The position numbers and the translations under genes are program-made. Shown here one piece after another: positions 42,231 through 52,129 of a stretch of 52,755 bases of DNA. The stretch is from positions 1 to 52,755 of the forward strand of contig NZ_BALG01000002.1 in NCBI RefSeq assembly GCF_000315235.1, written 5' to 3'. This stretch comes from Paenibacillus popilliae ATCC 14706. Lineage in GTDB: Bacteria; Bacillota; Bacilli; Paenibacillales; Paenibacillaceae. Position 1 is the first letter of the stretch. The number at the start of each line of letters is the position of its first letter. The notes beneath the pieces were generated by a model. It did not search any database and was not told the DNA's origin. It saw only the letters and a list, made by a program, of their open reading frames with translations.

Positions 42231-44855
42231 TTAACCATTTCCGTCGCCGTTATTTCCGTTACGGCCAAAGCCATGGCCATTGCCATTGCCCTCTCCGTTG
42301 TTGCCCGTAACGGCCGAATCCTGAACGTGATCCGTATCTTCGTAGCCATCCATCTGATCCGGCTGAGCAGGCGGCTCCGTTTGATCAGGAACCACGGTTC
42401 CAGGCACACTCTCCGTCCCATCCTCGTCGCCAGACGGATCGGAACCGTCAGGGTCAGGCGGGAACGGATCAACCGATCCGGCAGGGTCTTCTCCCGGGTC
42501 CGGAGTGTCCGAAGTGTCCGGAGGATCCGTAATCGGCGATTCCGGCGGATCCGGTATCTGAATCTCTTCTTCCTCGATCTTGACCGCGGCGACGTTGGAA
42601 CGGGCCGATTCCTCGTCTCCACTTACCGCCGTCACAACATAGGAATACGTCTCGCCTGCGAATACGCCGATATCCTCCGCATTCGTTACCTGCAGTCCAG
42701 ACAGCAATTTCGTGTATTCCTGCTCGGCGGAAGACTTCCGATACAGATTGTAGACAATCTTCTCGCCTTGAACCGGCTTCCAGCTTAGCGACACTGTCTT
42801 CGTCGCTTCCGAGTAGGACGCGGTCAGGCCGCTAACCTTCTGTACCGGATCTGGCTCTTTCTCAACATGATCCGGCTTCCCGAAGGAACCGGACTTCCGA
42901 TCCTTCAACGCCTTGCCCACCACTTCGCTGAACATGCGCGAAGGCACCCGGCTGCTCTCATGCAGCACGTGATCACGGTCCGTCTTATCATATCCCATCC
43001 ATACCGCCGCCGCCCATTCCGGCGTATAGCCGACGAACCACGCATCCCGGTCGCCCGCTCCGTCATAGCCCGGAACCGAATGCTGTGTCGTGCCGGACTT
43101 GCCTGCTACCTGGCGACCGCTAATCTGCGCCTGCGTACCGGTTCCGTTCTGCACGACATCCGTAAGCATCTCAGTCATATAGTAAGCGGTCTGCTCGCTC
43201 ATGACACTCACCGGCTTCGGCACATGATACGTGTAAAAATCATGCCCCTTGCGATCCACAATCTTCGCCACAGCGTAAGATGGATAATAATTGCCTCCAT
43301 TGGCGAATGCATTATAGGCGGTAGCCATATTTATTGGCGTCACGCCGTGGGTCATCCCACCCAATGCGATCGACAGGTTAAAATCGTCATTCGTCAGCGG
43401 GAAGCCCAGGCTCTTCGCAAATTCAAAACCGGTCTTCAATTTAATCTCATTGAGCAGCCAAACCGCCGGAATATTGATCGAGCGTCTGACCGCTTCCTTC
43501 ATACTTACGCTAGTCGTATAGCCGCCCAGGTTGGTCGGACTGTAGCCGTTGAAGGATTGCTTCTCATTGCTCAGCTTCGACCACGGGAACCATTTGCCGG
43601 TCTCCAGCGCCGGGGCGTAGGACACAATTGGCTTGAAGGCCGAACCCGGCTGCCGCTTGATGGTCGCCCGGTTCAATCCTTTGCGGGCATAGTCTCGTCC
43701 GCCCATCATCGCCAGGATTGCGCCGTTCTGATGATCCGTAATGACCATCGCGCCCTGTACCTTCGTCTCGTCTTTGCTCTTCTCGAACATCTCGTCATTA
43801 TTGAAGGCGCCGTACATGATACGCTGTGCATTCGCATCCAGCGTCGTGTAGATCTGGTACCCACCGCGGAACAACTGGTCTTCGGTAAGACCGGTCCTTT
43901 CCACGATTTCCTCTACCATATAATCAAGATAAGAATAATACACTTCTTCGTTATTATTGTCGACGGCCCCTTCATCCTTAGTCTCTACCGGCACGTAATC
44001 GACCGCAGACGCTTCATCCCGTTCCTGCGCTGTAATATAGCCCTGCTCGTACATGAGCTGGAGCACAACCTGGCGCCGTTCCTTCGAGCGCTCCGGATTA
44101 TTGATCGGATTGTAATGGGTCGGTGCCTTGGGTATGGCAGCCAGCGTGGCAATCTGCCACAATTCAAGCTGATTGAGATCTTCCGTACCGAAGTAAGTTT
44201 TCGATGCGGCGATAATGCCATAGGCCCGTTTACCGAAAAAAATACGGTTCAAATACATCGTCAAAATTTCGTCTTTGGTAAAATGGTTCTCCAGCGCCAA
44301 CGCGATGGACACCTCGGTTGCCTTCCGGAAGAAGGTCTTGTCGCTGGTCAGGAACATGTTCTTCGCCAGCTGCTGTGTAATCGTGCTGCCGCCCTCGGCC
44401 AGGCTTCGCGACACGATATCTTTCATCATGGCGCGCCCAATGGACCATAGGTCGACCCCGATGTGCTCGTTGAAGCGCCGGTCCTCCGTCGAGATGAACG
44501 CATCGCGGACACCCTGTGGAATATCTTCCGACTCGGCAATCTCCCGATGCTCAATTCCTCTGCCCAGATGGGCGATAACCATATTATTGCTGTCAAATAC
44601 GGTGGAGATTTCAGCCATCTCGAACATGTCGGCGTCCTTATACTCGCGCATCAGCCGCTCCCCGTTCAGCAAGATAAACAGATAACCGCCAACCGCGATA
44701 AAGGCGGCAAATGCAGCCATAAAGAACGACAGCCAGAAGGTTTTGCGCCAACTCCACTTGCCGCGCTTCTTCGGAGGCTTCGCCTTTTCTTTCCCCTTCG
44801 TTGTCACCGGTGTGCGCGTGCGTGTACGCTGGGGAGGTTGCTTCTCTCTCGTCAT
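42231..44855 (-). CDS. Penicillin-binding protein 1A, bifunctional transglycosylase/transpeptidase
   Basis: The 874-residue class A PBP polymerises and cross-links peptidoglycan. After a basic cytoplasmic N-terminus comes one membrane helix (about residues 42-62), then the GT51 domain with ISTEDRRFNEHIGVD and the EGGSTITQQLAKN motif, and the transpeptidase domain with the nucleophile motif PGSAFKP (SxxK), the SIN triad and KSGTT. A fibronectin type III domain follows (KVSGLTASYSEATKTVSLSW). The end is a long, acidic Pro/Asp/Gly-rich tail that closes with Asn/Gly-rich text and is probably disordered in the wall. The start at 44855 follows AAAGGGAG at nine bases. Two terminators separate it from hfq, so it needs its own promoter. 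Confidence 0.93.
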   Translation of the reverse strand: MTREKQPPQRTRTRTPVTTKGKEKAKPPKKRGKWSWRKTFWLSFFMAAFAAFIAVGGYLFILLNGERLMREYKDADMFEMAEISTVFDSNNMVIAHLGRGIEHREIAESEDIPQGVRDAFISTEDRRFNEHIGVDLWSIGRAMMKDIVSRSLAEGGSTITQQLAKNMFLTSDKTFFRKATEVSIALALENHFTKDEILTMYLNRIFFGKRAYGIIAASKTYFGTEDLNQLELWQIATLAAIPKAPTHYNPINNPERSKERRQVVLQLMYEQGYITAQERDEASAVDYVPVETKDEGAVDNNNEEVYYSYLDYMVEEIVERTGLTEDQLFRGGYQIYTTLDANAQRIMYGAFNNDEMFEKSKDETKVQGAMVITDHQNGAILAMMGGRDYARKGLNRATIKRQPGSAFKPIVSYAPALETGKWFPWSKLSNEKQSFNGYSPTNLGGYTTSVSMKEAVRRSINIPAVWLLNEIKLKTGFEFAKSLGFPLTNDDFNLSIALGGMTHGVTPINMATAYNAFANGGNYYPSYAVAKIVDRKGHDFYTYHVPKPVSVMSEQTAYYMTEMLTDVVQNGTGTQAQISGRQVAGKSGTTQHSVPGYDGAGDRDAWFVGYTPEWAAAVWMGYDKTDRDHVLHESSRVPSRMFSEVVGKALKDRKSGSFGKPDHVEKEPDPVQKVSGLTASYSEATKTVSLSWKPVQGEKIVYNLYRKSSAEQEYTKLLSGLQVTNAEDIGVFAGETYSYVVTAVSGDEESARSNVAAVKIEEEEIQIPDPPESPITDPPDTSDTPDPGEDPAGSVDPFPPDPDGSDPSGDEDGTESVPGTVVPDQTEPPAQPDQMDGYEDTDHVQDSAVTGNNGEGNGNGHGFGRNGNNGDGNG

Positions 44856-44948
44856 CGTAACCGACTCCCTTTTGTTCACAGAAATGAGTTCTCTCTACTC
44901 TATCTCTTACGTTTTGCATGCTATCCAGCACCTAATGGGACGTGCAAT

Positions 44949-44975
44949 GAAAAGAACAACCCTTCAGGGTTGTTC
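44949..44975 (-). terminator. Second terminator downstream of hfq
   Basis: GAACAACCC pairs perfectly with GGGTTGTTC around TGAA and is followed by four T on the minus strand. Confidence 0.85.
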
Positions 44976-45000
44976 GGCAGCGGACTATACCATTAGACGC

Positions 45001-45042
45001 AAAACAGGGGCGAAAAGTTGCATGGCTTCCCTTCGGCCCCTG
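45001..45042 (-). terminator. First terminator downstream of hfq
   Basis: CAGGGGC pairs with GCCCCTG over a long loop, with T residues after it on the minus strand. It begins eight bases after the hfq stop, and the two terminators act in tandem. Confidence 0.65.
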
Positions 45043-45049
45043 CTGAAGC

Positions 45050-45292
45050 TTATTGCGTGTCGTTCTGATGATCCTGCATCAGGGATACGTTACGCTGCGG
45101 CGTAAACGTGGAAATGGCGTGTTTATACACCATTTGCTGGCGGCCGTCGCTGTCTATGACGATGGTAAAGTTGTCAAAAGCACGGATAACCCCGCGAATC
45201 TGGAACCCGTTCGTTAAGTACACCGTCACCGGGATGCTTTCCTTGCGCAATTGGTTCAAAAACGTGTCTTGGATATTAATAGATTTATTCAT
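45050..45292 (-). CDS. hfq: RNA chaperone Hfq
   Basis: The 80-residue Sm-like protein has the Hfq signature: [21 protein letters not shown] in the N-terminal helix and first strand, then [15 protein letters not shown] and the C-terminal motif YKHAIST. The ATG at 45292 is preceded by GGGGGT. The acidic C-terminus is short, as usual in Firmicutes. It lies 49 bases downstream of miaA, the conserved arrangement, and ends the mutS-to-hfq run with two terminators. Confidence 0.95.
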   Translation of the reverse strand: MNKSINIQDTFLNQLRKESIPVTVYLTNGFQIRGVIRAFDNFTIVIDSDGRQQMVYKHAISTFTPQRNVSLMQDHQNDTQ

Positions 45293-45341
45293 CGTCCGTA
45301 CCCCCATAATCATAAGGTTGTGTTGAAATATATTCAACCTC

Positions 45342-46304
45342 TTACCGAAACTTTCCTGCTATGATTTTACAAATTCGATCGAAATGTTCGTCCGCATGCT
45401 CCGCTTCGCTCACATCCACCCATTCAATATCTTGCATGCGGCGGAACCATGACAGCTGACGCTTCGCAAAACGCCGTGTGTCCCGCTTTACCCGTTCGAC
45501 GGCGGCCTCCAGCGACACTTCATTTTCCAAGTATGTAGCGATTTCCTTGTAGCCCAGCCCCTGCATGGAGACGAGCTGCCGCGAATAGCCTGCATCAAGC
45601 AAGCGGCGCACTTCCTCAATCAGTCCGTCCCGGATCATGACGTCGATACGATCTTCAATACGGTTATATAGCAACTGCCGTTCCATTGTCAAACCGATGA
45701 AGCACATGTCATACGGAGACGCCTTCTGTTGGCCTGCTAACTGCGCGGATAGCGTCTGGCCGGTCAGATGGTAAACCTCCAACGCCCGCACGATCCGCCG
45801 CTGATCATTCGGGTGCAGCCGGTTCGCCGTTACCGGGTCGACGGCCTGCAGCTTGGCGTGCAGCGCTTCGGGACCATAGACGAGCGCCATTTCCCTCATC
45901 TCCCGGCGAAAAGCCTCGTCCGAACCGGCATCGCTGAACTCGAAACGGTAACAGACCGATTCGACATACAAGCCGGTCCCTCCGACAAGGAACGGCAGCC
46001 GATCCCGCGCTGTGATATCGTCAATAAGATGACGGCATCGTTCCTGGAATTCGGCGACGGAGAAGGCATAATCCGGATCATGAATATCCATAAGATGATG
46101 AGGTATCCCCCGCCTCTCCTCCGGTGGCAGCTTCGCCGTTCCGATATCCATCCCGCGGTACACCTGCATGCTGTCGCCGGATATAATCTCGCACTCGAAG
46201 GCATGAGCCACATCCAGACTCAGCTTTGTCTTGCCAACTGCCGTAGGGCCGACGAGCACGAGCAGCCTTGGCCTAGTTGGCGACGTTGTTGCCGACAATG
46301 TCAA
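45342..46304 (-). CDS. miaA: tRNA dimethylallyltransferase
   Basis: MiaA adds an isopentenyl group to A37 of tRNAs reading UNN codons. The 320-residue protein has the P-loop GPTAVGKT at 19-26, the [15 protein letters not shown] motif with the catalytic Asp, [14 protein letters not shown] and the [12 protein letters not shown] segment near the C-terminus. The gene overlaps the end of the upstream methyltransferase gene by 32 bases, so it is likely translationally coupled. Confidence 0.95.
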   Translation of the reverse strand: MTLSATTSPTRPRLLVLVGPTAVGKTKLSLDVAHAFECEIISGDSMQVYRGMDIGTAKLPPEERRGIPHHLMDIHDPDYAFSVAEFQERCRHLIDDITARDRLPFLVGGTGLYVESVCYRFEFSDAGSDEAFRREMREMALVYGPEALHAKLQAVDPVTANRLHPNDQRRIVRALEVYHLTGQTLSAQLAGQQKASPYDMCFIGLTMERQLLYNRIEDRIDVMIRDGLIEEVRRLLDAGYSRQLVSMQGLGYKEIATYLENEVSLEAAVERVKRDTRRFAKRQLSWFRRMQDIEWVDVSEAEHADEHFDRICKIIAGKFR

Positions 46305-47067
46305 TCACTCCATATGCTAATTTCGTCCCGGTATGTACAATTCGTTCGAATCCGAGCCGTCTGAATTCCTCGCTGCCTCGCAATTCCTTCATGACGATCG
46401 TCTTCCTGGCCACGCGGCAAGCTTCGTGAATCGCCTCCGGCTTCACGGCTCCCGGATTGGCCAATGCACGCAGCGGGTCGATCGATGCCGATTCCTTCAC
46501 TGGTTCACGGAACATCGGATCGAAATAGACGATGTCCACCGAATAGTCGGGAAGGCCGCGCAGCCACTCCAAATGATCCGCCTGCTTCAGCTCGATGCGG
46601 CGCATCGCCTCATTAATGCATTCAATTCTGCTCTCATACGAGAGAAGCCCTTCATGCAGCAGGGTGAACAGCGCCTGCTCACTTTCCAGAGCCGTCACGC
46701 GGCCCGCTTCGCCTACGACATGGGAGAAGACAAGCGCATCGGACCCGAGACCAGCCGTACAATCCAGCACCTTATCGCCCGGTTTGGCGCGGCTGGCGGC
46801 AATCATCGTGTCCCCATCACCGGCCAGCAGTCGCTTGATGCGGACATAGGCCATGCTGGGGTGATAGATCATCTCGGTTACCCCCAGCTTCGTGTATCGT
46901 ACATCTTTATTACGGTAGACGACAAATTCATCGTCCCCGTACCGATTCCGAAGAGCGGCCAGCGTACATCTGCGGCGCTCGACGAACCGATGGCCGAACA
47001 TCTCGGCCATCCTCCGGGCACGTTCCCTTATGTGCGAAGAGGTTTTGTCCCCTGTAGTTACAATCAT
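46273..47067 (-). CDS. RsmJ-like class I SAM-dependent methyltransferase
   Basis: The 264-residue protein has the SAM motif VLDCTAGLGSDALVFS, an acidic ALESE strand end, and the DIVYFDPMFREPVKES motif, which closely resembles that of RsmJ, the 16S rRNA guanine-N2 methyltransferase. The N-terminal part has FVVYRNKDVRYTKLG and MIYHPSMAYVRIKRLL. An rRNA target is inferred from the family. It sits between mutL and miaA, as often in Paenibacillus-type genomes. Confidence 0.8.
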   Translation of the reverse strand: MIVTTGDKTSSHIRERARRMAEMFGHRFVERRRCTLAALRNRYGDDEFVVYRNKDVRYTKLGVTEMIYHPSMAYVRIKRLLAGDGDTMIAASRAKPGDKVLDCTAGLGSDALVFSHVVGEAGRVTALESEQALFTLLHEGLLSYESRIECINEAMRRIELKQADHLEWLRGLPDYSVDIVYFDPMFREPVKESASIDPLRALANPGAVKPEAIHEACRVARKTIVMKELRGSEEFRRLGFERIVHTGTKLAYGVIDIVGNNVAN

Positions 47068-47123
47068 GAGCTCCTCCTCATTATATATGCTTTAGAGAGG
47101 GAAACACAAATGCGGCAGCCGCA

Positions 47124-49256
47124 TTACATGACCCGCTTGAACATTTTCTCCAGATCATAGGTTGTGAATTTGACGACGATCGGGCGGCCGTGCGGACAAG
47201 TATATGGCTGGCGGCATGCGGCCAGCCGGGCCAGCAGCGTTTCCGCTTCCGCCTCGGCCAGGCGCTGGTTCGCCTTGATCGAGGCTTTGCACGAGCACAT
47301 AATTGCCGAAGCCTCTCTCAGCTTGGCGATATCCGGCACTTTCTCGCGCAGTACCCAATCCGTCATCTCCCGTACCAGATCGGCCTCTTCCCCGTTCGGG
47401 AACCAGTGGGGATACGACCGGACGAGGAACGTCTGCCCTCCGAACGGTTCCAGCCAAATCCCAGCCTGCTCCAGCAGATGCAGCCGATCCCGGATGCGCA
47501 CCGCCTCCGCCGTCGTGAACTCCAACGTCAACGGCAGCAGCAGCTCCTGCGACGCCTCCTCGGGATGCCCGAAGCGCTCATAATAATATTCATAATTGAT
47601 GCGTTCGTGGGCGGCATGCTGATCGACCAAATATAGCCCCTCCGTATTGGATGCGATGAGATACGTTCCGTGCAGTTGACCAATAAGCTCTACGGCAGGG
47701 AACGGGGGCAGTTCCGCCTCCGTCGGCTTGCCCGCGCCAACCTGCCATGCCGCCAGAGCGCCCGCCTGGCGGAAGCCAGACGGCGGCTCGGTCGGCGCTT
47801 GCGCCGAGGCAGAAACACCGGAACGCGGGCTTCCGCTCCCGTCAGCATAGCTTCTCCAGGACTCGCGCACCGCTTCCGGTTCCTTCATCGGCCTCGCAGC
47901 CAGCTTAGGCGCCCGCTCCGCTGTCGTAGCATCCCGGCGGCGATAGTCCGCCTCTGGAGCAGCCGCATGGCCGCTCTCCGCTGGCGCGGGTGCCGCCCCG
48001 GCGCTCCGCTTTGCATCATCTGCAGGCTTCACGCCAGCGCGGGCAAGCTCATACCCGGCCTGATCCGAACCCAGATCAGGGGCAGATGCTTCGCTCTCGG
48101 GCGGGAGCGGCGACAGCTCTGGCTCCGCCGACGGAACGAGCGCGCCCATCGGCTTGAGCCGGGCCTCTTCTCGGCCTCCGGCCAGCGGCGCGGCAGCCCA
48201 CTGCCATTCCGTCTGCTCGACATAAGTGCGCACCTTCGCCTTGCCTGGAGCGGCCTGCGGGATGAGCGCCTGCTCAAGCAGGATGTCGCGCAACGTTGAC
48301 GAGATGAATTCGCACAGATCCGGCTCTTTGCTGAACCGGACCTCCAGCTTCGCCGGATGCACATTGACATCAACCAGCGTCGGATGCATCTGCACATGGA
48401 GGACGATCATCGGGAACCGATTGATCGGCAGCAGCGTATGATACGCCTTGAGCACGGCCTGGTTCAAGGCGAAGCTGCGCACATAACGCCCGTTCACGAA
48501 CCAGGACATCGCGTTGCGGTTCGATCGGGTCAGCTCCGGCTTCCCGATATAGCCCTTCAACTTGTAATCGAGCTGCTCCGCCTCCACCGGCACCATGCTC
48601 TTCGCCGTCTGCACGCCGTACACCGCCGCGATCACCTGCTGTAAATCGCCGTTCCCGATCGTCTGCAGCAGCAGATTATCATTATGCCTCAGCGTGAACG
48701 CAATCTGCGGATAGGCGAGCGCCAGGCGGTATATGTAGTCGGAGATATGCCCGAGCTCGGTCTGCACCGTCTTCATATATTTCAATCGGGCCGGCGTATT
48801 GTAGAACAAATCGCGTATGGCGATATCCGTACCCCGCATGGACTGCTCCGGCCCGAATGCTTTTACGGTTCCCCCTTCCATCGTCAGCTTCCGCCCGAGG
48901 CCGTTGTCGTCCGCGGAGCTGGTGAGCTCCACCCGCGCGACGGCGGCGATGCTGGGCAGCGCTTCTCCGCGGAAACCGAGGCTGCGGATAGCGAATAGAT
49001 CTTTGCCGGAAGCGATTTTGCTTGTCGCGTGGCGCTGGAAGGCGGTCTCCACATCGTCTTCCGCGATTCCGGACCCGTTGTCCTTGACCCGGATCAACTG
49101 GAGCCCTCCCTCCTCGACGGTCACATCTATCCGCGTGCTCCCGGCGTCGATCGAATTTTCCACCAATTCCTTGACAACGGAGGAAGGCCGTTCCACGACC
49201 TCTCCAGCCGCAATCTGATTGGCGATATGATCGTCCAAAATATGAATGACGGCCAT
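47124..49256 (-). CDS. mutL: DNA mismatch repair protein MutL
   Basis: MutL couples mismatch recognition by MutS to strand incision. The 710-residue protein has the GHKL ATPase motifs ELVENSIDAG, DNGSGI and RSLGFRGEALPSI in the first 110 residues. A long Ala/Pro/Glu-rich linker spans about residues 350-500. The C-terminal dimerisation domain has the endonuclease motif DQHAAHERINYE, then CSCKASIKAN and CPHGRP, so this is the nicking type of MutL found in organisms without MutH. The gene follows mutS by 13 bases with a G-rich ribosome binding site. Confidence 0.96.
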   Translation of the reverse strand: MAVIHILDDHIANQIAAGEVVERPSSVVKELVENSIDAGSTRIDVTVEEGGLQLIRVKDNGSGIAEDDVETAFQRHATSKIASGKDLFAIRSLGFRGEALPSIAAVARVELTSSADDNGLGRKLTMEGGTVKAFGPEQSMRGTDIAIRDLFYNTPARLKYMKTVQTELGHISDYIYRLALAYPQIAFTLRHNDNLLLQTIGNGDLQQVIAAVYGVQTAKSMVPVEAEQLDYKLKGYIGKPELTRSNRNAMSWFVNGRYVRSFALNQAVLKAYHTLLPINRFPMIVLHVQMHPTLVDVNVHPAKLEVRFSKEPDLCEFISSTLRDILLEQALIPQAAPGKAKVRTYVEQTEWQWAAAPLAGGREEARLKPMGALVPSAEPELSPLPPESEASAPDLGSDQAGYELARAGVKPADDAKRSAGAAPAPAESGHAAAPEADYRRRDATTAERAPKLAARPMKEPEAVRESWRSYADGSGSPRSGVSASAQAPTEPPSGFRQAGALAAWQVGAGKPTEAELPPFPAVELIGQLHGTYLIASNTEGLYLVDQHAAHERINYEYYYERFGHPEEASQELLLPLTLEFTTAEAVRIRDRLHLLEQAGIWLEPFGGQTFLVRSYPHWFPNGEEADLVREMTDWVLREKVPDIAKLREASAIMCSCKASIKANQRLAEAEAETLLARLAACRQPYTCPHGRPIVVKFTTYDLEKMFKRVM

Positions 49257-49269
49257 CTCGGATCCCCCC

Positions 49270-52062
49270 TTAGTCGTTCTTCAGTCCACGCGCCTGCTTC
49301 ATGAACGCGTGCAGCGCGTTCATCGCCTCCAGCGGCGTGAGCGAGAGCACATCGATCTCCCGCAGCTCGGCGATCAACTCGTCGGCCTGCCGGTTCCGCC
49401 GCTGCTCCGCCTTCACGGCCGGATTGGCCGCCGCCGCAGATTGTTCCCAGCCGAACAGCGACAGCTGCTCGACGGCCCCGCTTGCGGCCGATGCCGCTTC
49501 CAGAACCGGCATCGGCTCCGCAGCCCCCCCCCTGTCCAGGCCTTCCATTGCAAGCGCCGGCGGCTCGGCCTGATCCCTCTCCCGATCCGGCAGTGCCGGC
49601 CGATCTGGCAACGTGCTGCCTGCGTCAGCCGGAGTTGTCTCTGCAGTAGTCTCCCGCAGCGCTTCTGTCTCAACTGTCTCATAGGTCTGCAACAGATCAT
49701 AGGAACGGCGGATAATCGAATCCGGCAGCCCAGCCAGCTTAGCGCAGTAAATGCCGTAGCTTGTGCTCGCCGCTCCCGGAATCAGCTTCCGCAGGAAGGT
49801 CACCTGATTCCCACTCTCCTGCACCGCCATACAAACGTTGCGCAAGCCGTTCAACCGTTCCTCGAGATGAGCCAACTCGTGGAAATGGGTCGATACGAGC
49901 GCCTTGCAGCCGATCTGGTCGTGCACGAACTCGATCACAGCCTGCGCAATCGACATCCCTTCGCTCGTCGACGTTCCCCGTCCGAGCTCGTCGATAATGA
50001 CCAAGCTCTGGCGCGTCGCCTTCGCGGTCATCACCTGGATGTCCATCATCTCCACCATGAACGTGCTCTGTCCGCCGATCAGATCATCCGCCGCGCCGAT
50101 GCGGGTGAAAATCCGATCGACAATCGGCATGACGGCCCGGTCGGCCGGCACGAAGGAGCCCATCTGGGTCAAAATCGACATCAGCGCGACCTGGCGCATA
50201 TAGGTGCTCTTCCCTGCCATGTTCGGCCCGGTAATAAGGAGCATCCCGGCGTCCTGCTCCTCGAGCACGGTATCGTTCGCCATGAACGAACCGCTCTCCA
50301 TGACCGCTTCAACCACCGGATGACGACCGGCCTCGATCAACATATCATAGCCGTCGGTGATCTCCGGACGGACGAAGCGATGCGCCGTGCTGACCGCCGC
50401 AAGGGACTGATAGACGTCGATCTCTGCGATCACCTCGGCCAGCGTCTGCAGCCTCCGGATCTGTTCGCCGATGCGCTGGCGCAATTGACTGAACAGATCG
50501 TATTCCAGCTCGATCATCTTATCCTCCGCTTCCAGGATGAGCGCTTCCTTCTCCTTCAGCTCCGCCGTAATGAACCGCTCGGCGTTCGCCAAGGTCTGCT
50601 TTCGCTCGTAGCGGCCCTCCGGCAGCGCCTGAAGATTCGATCGGGTAACCTCAATATAATAGCCGAACACTTTGTTGTAGCCGACCTTCAGCGACTTGAT
50701 GCCCGTCTCTTCCCGTTCACGGCGTTCCAGCTCCGCGATCCACTGCTTGCCGTTCACGCTCGCTTCCTGCAGCTTGTCCAAATACGCGTCATAGCCCGCC
50801 TTGATGATGCCGCCATCGCGCACCGACACGGGTGGCTCCTCGACGATAGCGCGATCGATCCACGCCACGATATCCTGACAGTCATCCAGAACGGACACCC
50901 GCTCGCGCAGCGTCGCCGAATCCGTCTCCTCACAGCACCGTTTCAAGCCGGGAACCCGCTTCAGGGATTGCTTCAGCGCGATCAGATCGCGGCCGTTCGC
51001 CGTACCGAACGCAATTCGGCTGACAAGACGCTCCAGATCGTACACCTGATGAAGCTGCTCCCGGATATCCTCGCGCCAAATCATTTGATGATACAGCGTA
51101 TCCACCGCTTCGAGCCGCGCTTCGATCGCCCGCTTGCTCATCAGCGGCTTGTCGATCCAGCGGCGGAGCAGGCGGCCTCCCATCGACGTCTGCGTCCGAT
51201 CAAGCAGCCAGAGCAGCGAGCCCTTCTTCGCCCGTTCGCGCACCGTCTCCGTCAGCTCCAGATTGCGGCGCGTGAACGGATCGAGGACCAGATATTGATC
51301 CGGCTCGTATGTCCGGACCTGCGTCAGCTGAGACAATGAGCGCTTCTGCGTCTCAGCCAAATACGACATCAGCAGCGCCAACGCCTGCCGGCGTTCCGGC
51401 TCGAGCCGCATCCACGCCGCCTCGCCGAATTGCCGCTGAGCAAGCGCCTCATCCCCCTTCGTCCAAGGGGTGAACAGAACCGGCTTGCTCCATGCCTTCG
51501 TCACCGGGCGCGCCTCGTCGAGCACCCGCTCCGCACCGAGGATCTCCGTCGGTGCATATACGTTCAATTCGTCCAGCAGCCAGGACTGGCCGGCCGGAGC
51601 GGACGTCACCGTCACCTCGCCGGTCGACAGATCGCAGGCGGCCATGGCATACATGCCTTCATGCTCCGTCATACAGAGCAAATAATGATTGGCCTTCTCA
51701 TCTATCATCTTCCCTTCCATTATCGTGCCCGGGGTAATAATCCGCACGATTTCGCGGCGCACGACCCCCTTCACGGCCGATGGATCCTCCATCTGCTCGC
51801 AGATAGCGACCCGGTACCCCTTCTCGATCAGCCGCTGGATGTAACTGTCGGCGGAATGATACGGAACGCCGCACATCGGGATCCGGTCTTCCGTTCCGCT
51901 GCTGCCCCGCCCGGTGAGCGTAATCTCCAGCTCCTTAGCCGCCACAATTGCATCGTCATTGAACATTTCATAGAAATCACCGAGGCGGAAAAACAAAATC
52001 GCGTCCTCTGCCTGCTGCTTAATCGCCCAATATTGCTCCATCATCGGCGTCATCTTCGCCAT
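49270..52062 (-). CDS. mutS: DNA mismatch repair protein MutS
   Basis: MutS binds mismatches and small loops. With the ATG at 52062 (GGAGGG seven bases upstream) the protein has 930 residues. The N-terminal mismatch-binding domain carries the FYEMF motif (RLGDFYEMFNDD). The ATPase domain has GPNMAGKSTYMRQ starting near residue 612 and the Walker B/signature stretch IIDELGRGTSTSEG. Between ATPase and C-terminus an Ala/Pro/Asp-rich spacer contains EQLSLFG near residue 865, a good beta-clamp-binding motif. Longer upstream readings lack a start signal. A promoter lies at 52099-52107. Confidence 0.96.
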   Translation of the reverse strand: MAKMTPMMEQYWAIKQQAEDAILFFRLGDFYEMFNDDAIVAAKELEITLTGRGSSGTEDRIPMCGVPYHSADSYIQRLIEKGYRVAICEQMEDPSAVKGVVRREIVRIITPGTIMEGKMIDEKANHYLLCMTEHEGMYAMAACDLSTGEVTVTSAPAGQSWLLDELNVYAPTEILGAERVLDEARPVTKAWSKPVLFTPWTKGDEALAQRQFGEAAWMRLEPERRQALALLMSYLAETQKRSLSQLTQVRTYEPDQYLVLDPFTRRNLELTETVRERAKKGSLLWLLDRTQTSMGGRLLRRWIDKPLMSKRAIEARLEAVDTLYHQMIWREDIREQLHQVYDLERLVSRIAFGTANGRDLIALKQSLKRVPGLKRCCEETDSATLRERVSVLDDCQDIVAWIDRAIVEEPPVSVRDGGIIKAGYDAYLDKLQEASVNGKQWIAELERREREETGIKSLKVGYNKVFGYYIEVTRSNLQALPEGRYERKQTLANAERFITAELKEKEALILEAEDKMIELEYDLFSQLRQRIGEQIRRLQTLAEVIAEIDVYQSLAAVSTAHRFVRPEITDGYDMLIEAGRHPVVEAVMESGSFMANDTVLEEQDAGMLLITGPNMAGKSTYMRQVALMSILTQMGSFVPADRAVMPIVDRIFTRIGAADDLIGGQSTFMVEMMDIQVMTAKATRQSLVIIDELGRGTSTSEGMSIAQAVIEFVHDQIGCKALVSTHFHELAHLEERLNGLRNVCMAVQESGNQVTFLRKLIPGAASTSYGIYCAKLAGLPDSIIRRSYDLLQTYETVETEALRETTAETTPADAGSTLPDRPALPDRERDQAEPPALAMEGLDRGGAAEPMPVLEAASAASGAVEQLSLFGWEQSAAAANPAVKAEQRRNRQADELIAELREIDVLSLTPLEAMNALHAFMKQARGLKND

Positions 52063-52098
52063 GTAACACCCTCCGATACCTGACCTTGAATCGTCCCC

Positions 52099-52107
52099 AT
52101 TATACCA
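52099..52107 (-). promoter_or_regulatory. Extended -10 promoter of mutS
   Basis: TGGTATAAT on the minus strand is an exact extended -10 element about 37 bases upstream of the start codon. No good -35 box is present, as is common with this type. Confidence 0.65.
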
Positions 52108-52129
52108 AAAAAAGTGCGCAGACTCACGC

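Noticed and set aside
41944-42622. Minus-strand frames giving Arg-rich proteins near the PBP1A end
   Set aside because: The larger is another frame of the repetitive PBP1A tail; the smaller 39-codon frame has only a weak ribosome binding site.
42867-44450. Long plus-strand open frame opposite the PBP1A gene
   Set aside because: Low-complexity His/Arg-rich text typical of an antisense shadow; PBP1A motifs on the other strand are complete.
49246-51339. 697-codon plus-strand open frame opposite mutS
   Set aside because: Rich in Arg, His and Gln without any domain pattern; it mirrors mutS exactly.
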